From the NCBI GenBank assembly GCA_044351685.1, contig JBILFK010000202.1, forward strand, positions 1 through 5,701: a DNA stretch of 5,701 nt. Reading direction: 5' to 3'. Under the pieces are notes generated by a model. The model ran no database searches. It had not been told where the DNA came from and was given only the letters and a program-made list of their open reading frames with translations. Shown here piece by piece: positions 4,077 to 5,701 of this stretch. Source of the DNA: JALHRI01 sp044351685 (lineage in GTDB: Bacteria > Pseudomonadota > Alphaproteobacteria > Rickettsiales > UBA3002). Position numbers and translations under genes: made by a program. Position 1 is the first letter of the stretch. Every line of letters starts with the position of its first letter.

Positions 4077-5701
4077 ATGTCACGTTTCAGCCGCTTTGCC
4101 CTGATGGCACTTTGTATCTGTAGTGCACCACTGGTCTTTCACGCATACGATGCGTTAGCACAACAAACCTATAACACCGCTGGTGCCATCACCACCCAAA
4201 TGCAGGGCGCTGTAAAACTTTCCATGTGCACGCCTGTGCAGCCCGGCACCACCGTAGTGGTCAACACCTTCACCCCATGCAAACGCGTCACCAACAGCGG
4301 CACGCGCGCCTTGTGCGCCCCCACCGCCACCGCCGATCGCTGGAACGATTGGGTGAATGGTGTGAACGCCGCCACCGCCACTTACACCGCGCGTGGCATT
4401 ACCATTGCCAATTGCAGCACCGATGGCGCCTGCGGCTCCGCAAATGGCGATCCCTTCACTTCCGCACCTTCGGCCAACCTATGTTCGGCCGGCACCGCGG
4501 GCGCGGTAACCACCAATGCCAACACCTACACCTGGACATGTGCGGGCACCTTCGGTGGTGCCAACGCCTCGTGCAGCGCCAACCGCGCCTGCGCCGCCGC
4601 TACCCTTAGCTGGGGCGCGGGCTGTTCGGCATCCTTCAGTCAAATTAATGGCGGTACTACCAGCGCATCGACTGCTAGCACAGCAGGCGGCTATTCAGGT
4701 TCAGCCACTGCAAGCTGCAGCGGCAACACATGGGCAACACCTTCGGGCACCTGTGCCGCCAACGTGAATGGCGCATGCGGCGCCGCCGGCGGTTCAAACT
4801 ACACCACCACTCCGGCGGCAAGCCTGTGTTCGGCTGGTTCAGCGGGTGCGGTAACCACCAACACCCACACCTACACATGGACATGTAACGGCACCGGCAC
4901 CGGCAGCAATGCAAGCTGCACTGCTAACCGTGCTTGCGCCACCGGTTCACTTTCGTGGGGTTCGGGTTGTTCAGCTTCCTTCACGCAAATCACCAGCGGC
5001 AGCACCAGTGCTTCCACGGCTTCTACGGCTGCCAGCACCACGGGCTCGGCCACGGCAAGCTGCACAGGTAACACATGGGCAACACCTTCAGGCAGCTGTG
5101 CCGCGGTGGTAAGTGGGGCATGCGGTGCCGCTAACGGCGCTTCACATACATCTGCACCGGCAGCCAGCCTCTGTTCGACAGGCACTGCAGGCGCAGTAAC
5201 CACCAACGCCAATACCTATAGCTGGAACTGTAACGGTTCCGGCGGCGGCAGCACGGCAAGCTGCAGCAGCAATCGTGCCTGCGCAGCAACCACGCTCTCG
5301 TGGGGTGCGGGCTGTTCGGCTTCGTTCGCGCAAACCAACTCTGGTGCCACCAGCGCTTCCACCAATAACACGGCGGGAGGCTATTCGGGCTCTGCTACGG
5401 CAAGCTGCAGTGGCAATACCTTTGGCGCAGCCAGCGGTAGCTGTTCAAGCGTGGTAAATGGTGAGTGTGGTGGTTCGGTCAACACCTGCTCGCAAGGTTC
5501 GGCAAGTGGTTATAGCGCCGGCTCGTGCGGCGGCAGCCAAAACTGGTGGCACATCGTTTACAGCACCTGGAGCTGTGTCGGTTCCGGTGGCGGCAGCACT
5601 GTAAGCTGCAGCGCCGCCAGCACCCCGTGTGCGGTACCGGTCAATGGCGGCTGGAGCGGTTGGGGTTCATGCTCGGCTTCCTGTGGCGGTGGCACACAAA
5701 C
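4077..5701 (+). CDS. Secreted cysteine-rich repeat protein with a TSP1-like motif (3' end outside the window)
   Basis: The frame is open from ATG 4077 to the window edge (541 codons plus two bases), with no stop, so the protein is incomplete. Residues 1-28 look like a Sec signal peptide: basic MSRFSR, a hydrophobic core, then ALA|QQ. Residues 29-116 are a unique N-terminal region with Cys. Three tandem 115-residue units start at residue 117, each with Cys at unit positions 3, 20, 39, 50, 56, 67, 98 and 110, fitting four disulphides. They share blocks such as GAVTTN, the NRAC segment, LSWGxGCSASF and GSATASC. A divergent fourth module leads to W526-S-G-W529-G-S-C532-S-A-S-C536-GGG at the edge, matching the start of a thrombospondin type 1 repeat. 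The repeats are Ser/Thr/Gly/Ala/Asn-rich, nearly uncharged (one conserved Arg per unit), and lack Lys. Start and SD are clear, two bases after the upstream stop. An extracellular or periplasmic adhesin-like role is inferred. Confidence 0.9.
   Translation, partial: MSRFSRFALMALCICSAPLVFHAYDALAQQTYNTAGAITTQMQGAVKLSMCTPVQPGTTVVVNTFTPCKRVTNSGTRALCAPTATADRWNDWVNGVNAATATYTARGITIANCSTDGACGSANGDPFTSAPSANLCSAGTAGAVTTNANTYTWTCAGTFGGANASCSANRACAAATLSWGAGCSASFSQINGGTTSASTASTAGGYSGSATASCSGNTWATPSGTCAANVNGACGAAGGSNYTTTPAASLCSAGSAGAVTTNTHTYTWTCNGTGTGSNASCTANRACATGSLSWGSGCSASFTQITSGSTSASTASTAASTTGSATASCTGNTWATPSGSCAAVVSGACGAANGASHTSAPAASLCSTGTAGAVTTNANTYSWNCNGSGGGSTASCSSNRACAATTLSWGAGCSASFAQTNSGATSASTNNTAGGYSGSATASCSGNTFGAASGSCSSVVNGECGGSVNTCSQGSASGYSAGSCGGSQNWWHIVYSTWSCVGSGGGSTVSCSAASTPCAVPVNGGWSGWGSCSASCGGGTQ
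4425..4769 (+). repeat. Cys-rich tandem repeat, unit 1 (345 bp, 115 residues)
   Basis: Begins at the GAC-G motif (codon 117) and ends before the next one. It contains eight Cys and two recognisable halves. The first (to about unit residue 52) ends in WTC and SCSA; the second begins with RAC and runs through LSWGAGCSASF to TPSGTC. Confidence 0.85.
4770..5114 (+). repeat. Cys-rich tandem repeat, unit 2 (345 bp, 115 residues)
   Basis: Same length as unit 1 with all eight Cys in register. Differences cluster in the loops: unit positions 40-47, where it reads NGTGTGSN, and 87-92, where AASTTG replaces AGGYSG. Many synonymous changes from unit 1 suggest an old duplication or selection on the protein. 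Confidence 0.85.
5115..5459 (+). repeat. Cys-rich tandem repeat, unit 3 (345 bp, 115 residues)
   Basis: Again exactly 345 bp with all eight Cys. The second half regains the AGGYSG sequence of unit 1. Near the end, FGAASGSC replaces WATPSGxC, so the last conserved Trp is lost. Confidence 0.85.
5460..5633 (+). repeat. Divergent partial fourth module
   Basis: It starts in register (GECG at the expected position) and keeps the WSC...GSGGGSTVSCSA end of the first half-unit. The middle is rewritten (NTCSQGSASGYSAGSC, then a Trp-rich NWWHIVYSTW). It does not continue into the LSWG half; a TSP1-like motif follows instead. The end point is approximate. Confidence 0.6.
5652..5701 (+). other. Start of a thrombospondin type 1-like domain (cut by the window edge)
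   Basis: The protein reads WSGWGSCSASCGGGTQT, matching the TSP1 signature W-x-x-W-x-x-C-S-x-x-C-G-x-G. Only the first strand is present; the expected downstream Arg and remaining Cys lie outside the window, so the full domain is inferred. Confidence 0.7.

Noticed and set aside
4077..4160. Lipoprotein signal at the N terminus of the Cys-rich protein
   Set aside because: The residues before Cys13 and Cys15 do not fit a lipobox, while an ALA|Q signal peptidase I site fits well.
4226..5457. Several 60-130 codon frames on both strands inside the Cys-rich repeat gene
   Set aside because: They are out-of-frame readings of the GC-rich repeats. The continuous frame from 4077 has a signal peptide, strong Shine-Dalgarno and in-register Cys.
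4425..5459. CRISPR-like array, suggested by regular spacing
   Set aside because: The period is 345 bp, the units are coding throughout and in frame, and there are no short identical repeats with unique spacers.

Overview
The window looks like a piece of an alphaproteobacterial chromosome. The best evidence is the NAD kinase, whose C-terminal half carries an FRPRRWRGALLP-type segment that I recall as typical of alphaproteobacterial enzymes. Coding regions are moderately GC-rich and the spacer near position 2000 is AT-rich. The genus cannot be named from this sequence.

Left part (1-1945, minus strand): a ten-helix EamA/DMT-family transporter (17-901) lies downstream of the NAD kinase gene nadK (1163-1945). 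Both are ordinary housekeeping-type genes. The roughly 260-bp spacer between them holds no convincing gene but contains three inverted repeats. One is a 20-bp palindrome resembling the dRS3-type repeats of proteobacteria (979-998), one is a bulged 14-pair hairpin (1008-1051), and one is a strong 15-pair hairpin just beyond the nadK stop (1117-1151).

Middle (1946-2094): an AT-rich divergent promoter region separates nadK from a plus-strand gene pair.

Right part (2095-5701, plus strand): this is the interesting half. The first gene encodes a 659-residue protein that starts like a type IV prepilin (K-S-G|FTLVE plus a hydrophobic helix). It continues through a pilin-like ectodomain and three VGIGT-type motifs of the sort found in phage tail-fibre proteins, and ends with a complete Peptidase_S74 intramolecular chaperone domain and a heptad coiled coil. 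The second gene starts two bases after the first stops, with a strong ribosome-binding site inside the end of the first gene, and runs off the window. It encodes a secreted, cysteine-rich protein with three exact-length 115-residue tandem repeats (345 bp each, eight Cys each). A fourth, shortened module leads into a thrombospondin type 1-like motif at the window edge.

Inference: the pair is likely co-transcribed and may form a surface or pilus-associated adhesion apparatus. The pilin-like protein would be an inner-membrane, periplasm-facing subunit matured by prepilin peptidase and possibly by S74 self-cleavage. The Cys-rich protein would be a secreted partner. I know of no experimentally described system with this combination, but I could not search for one.
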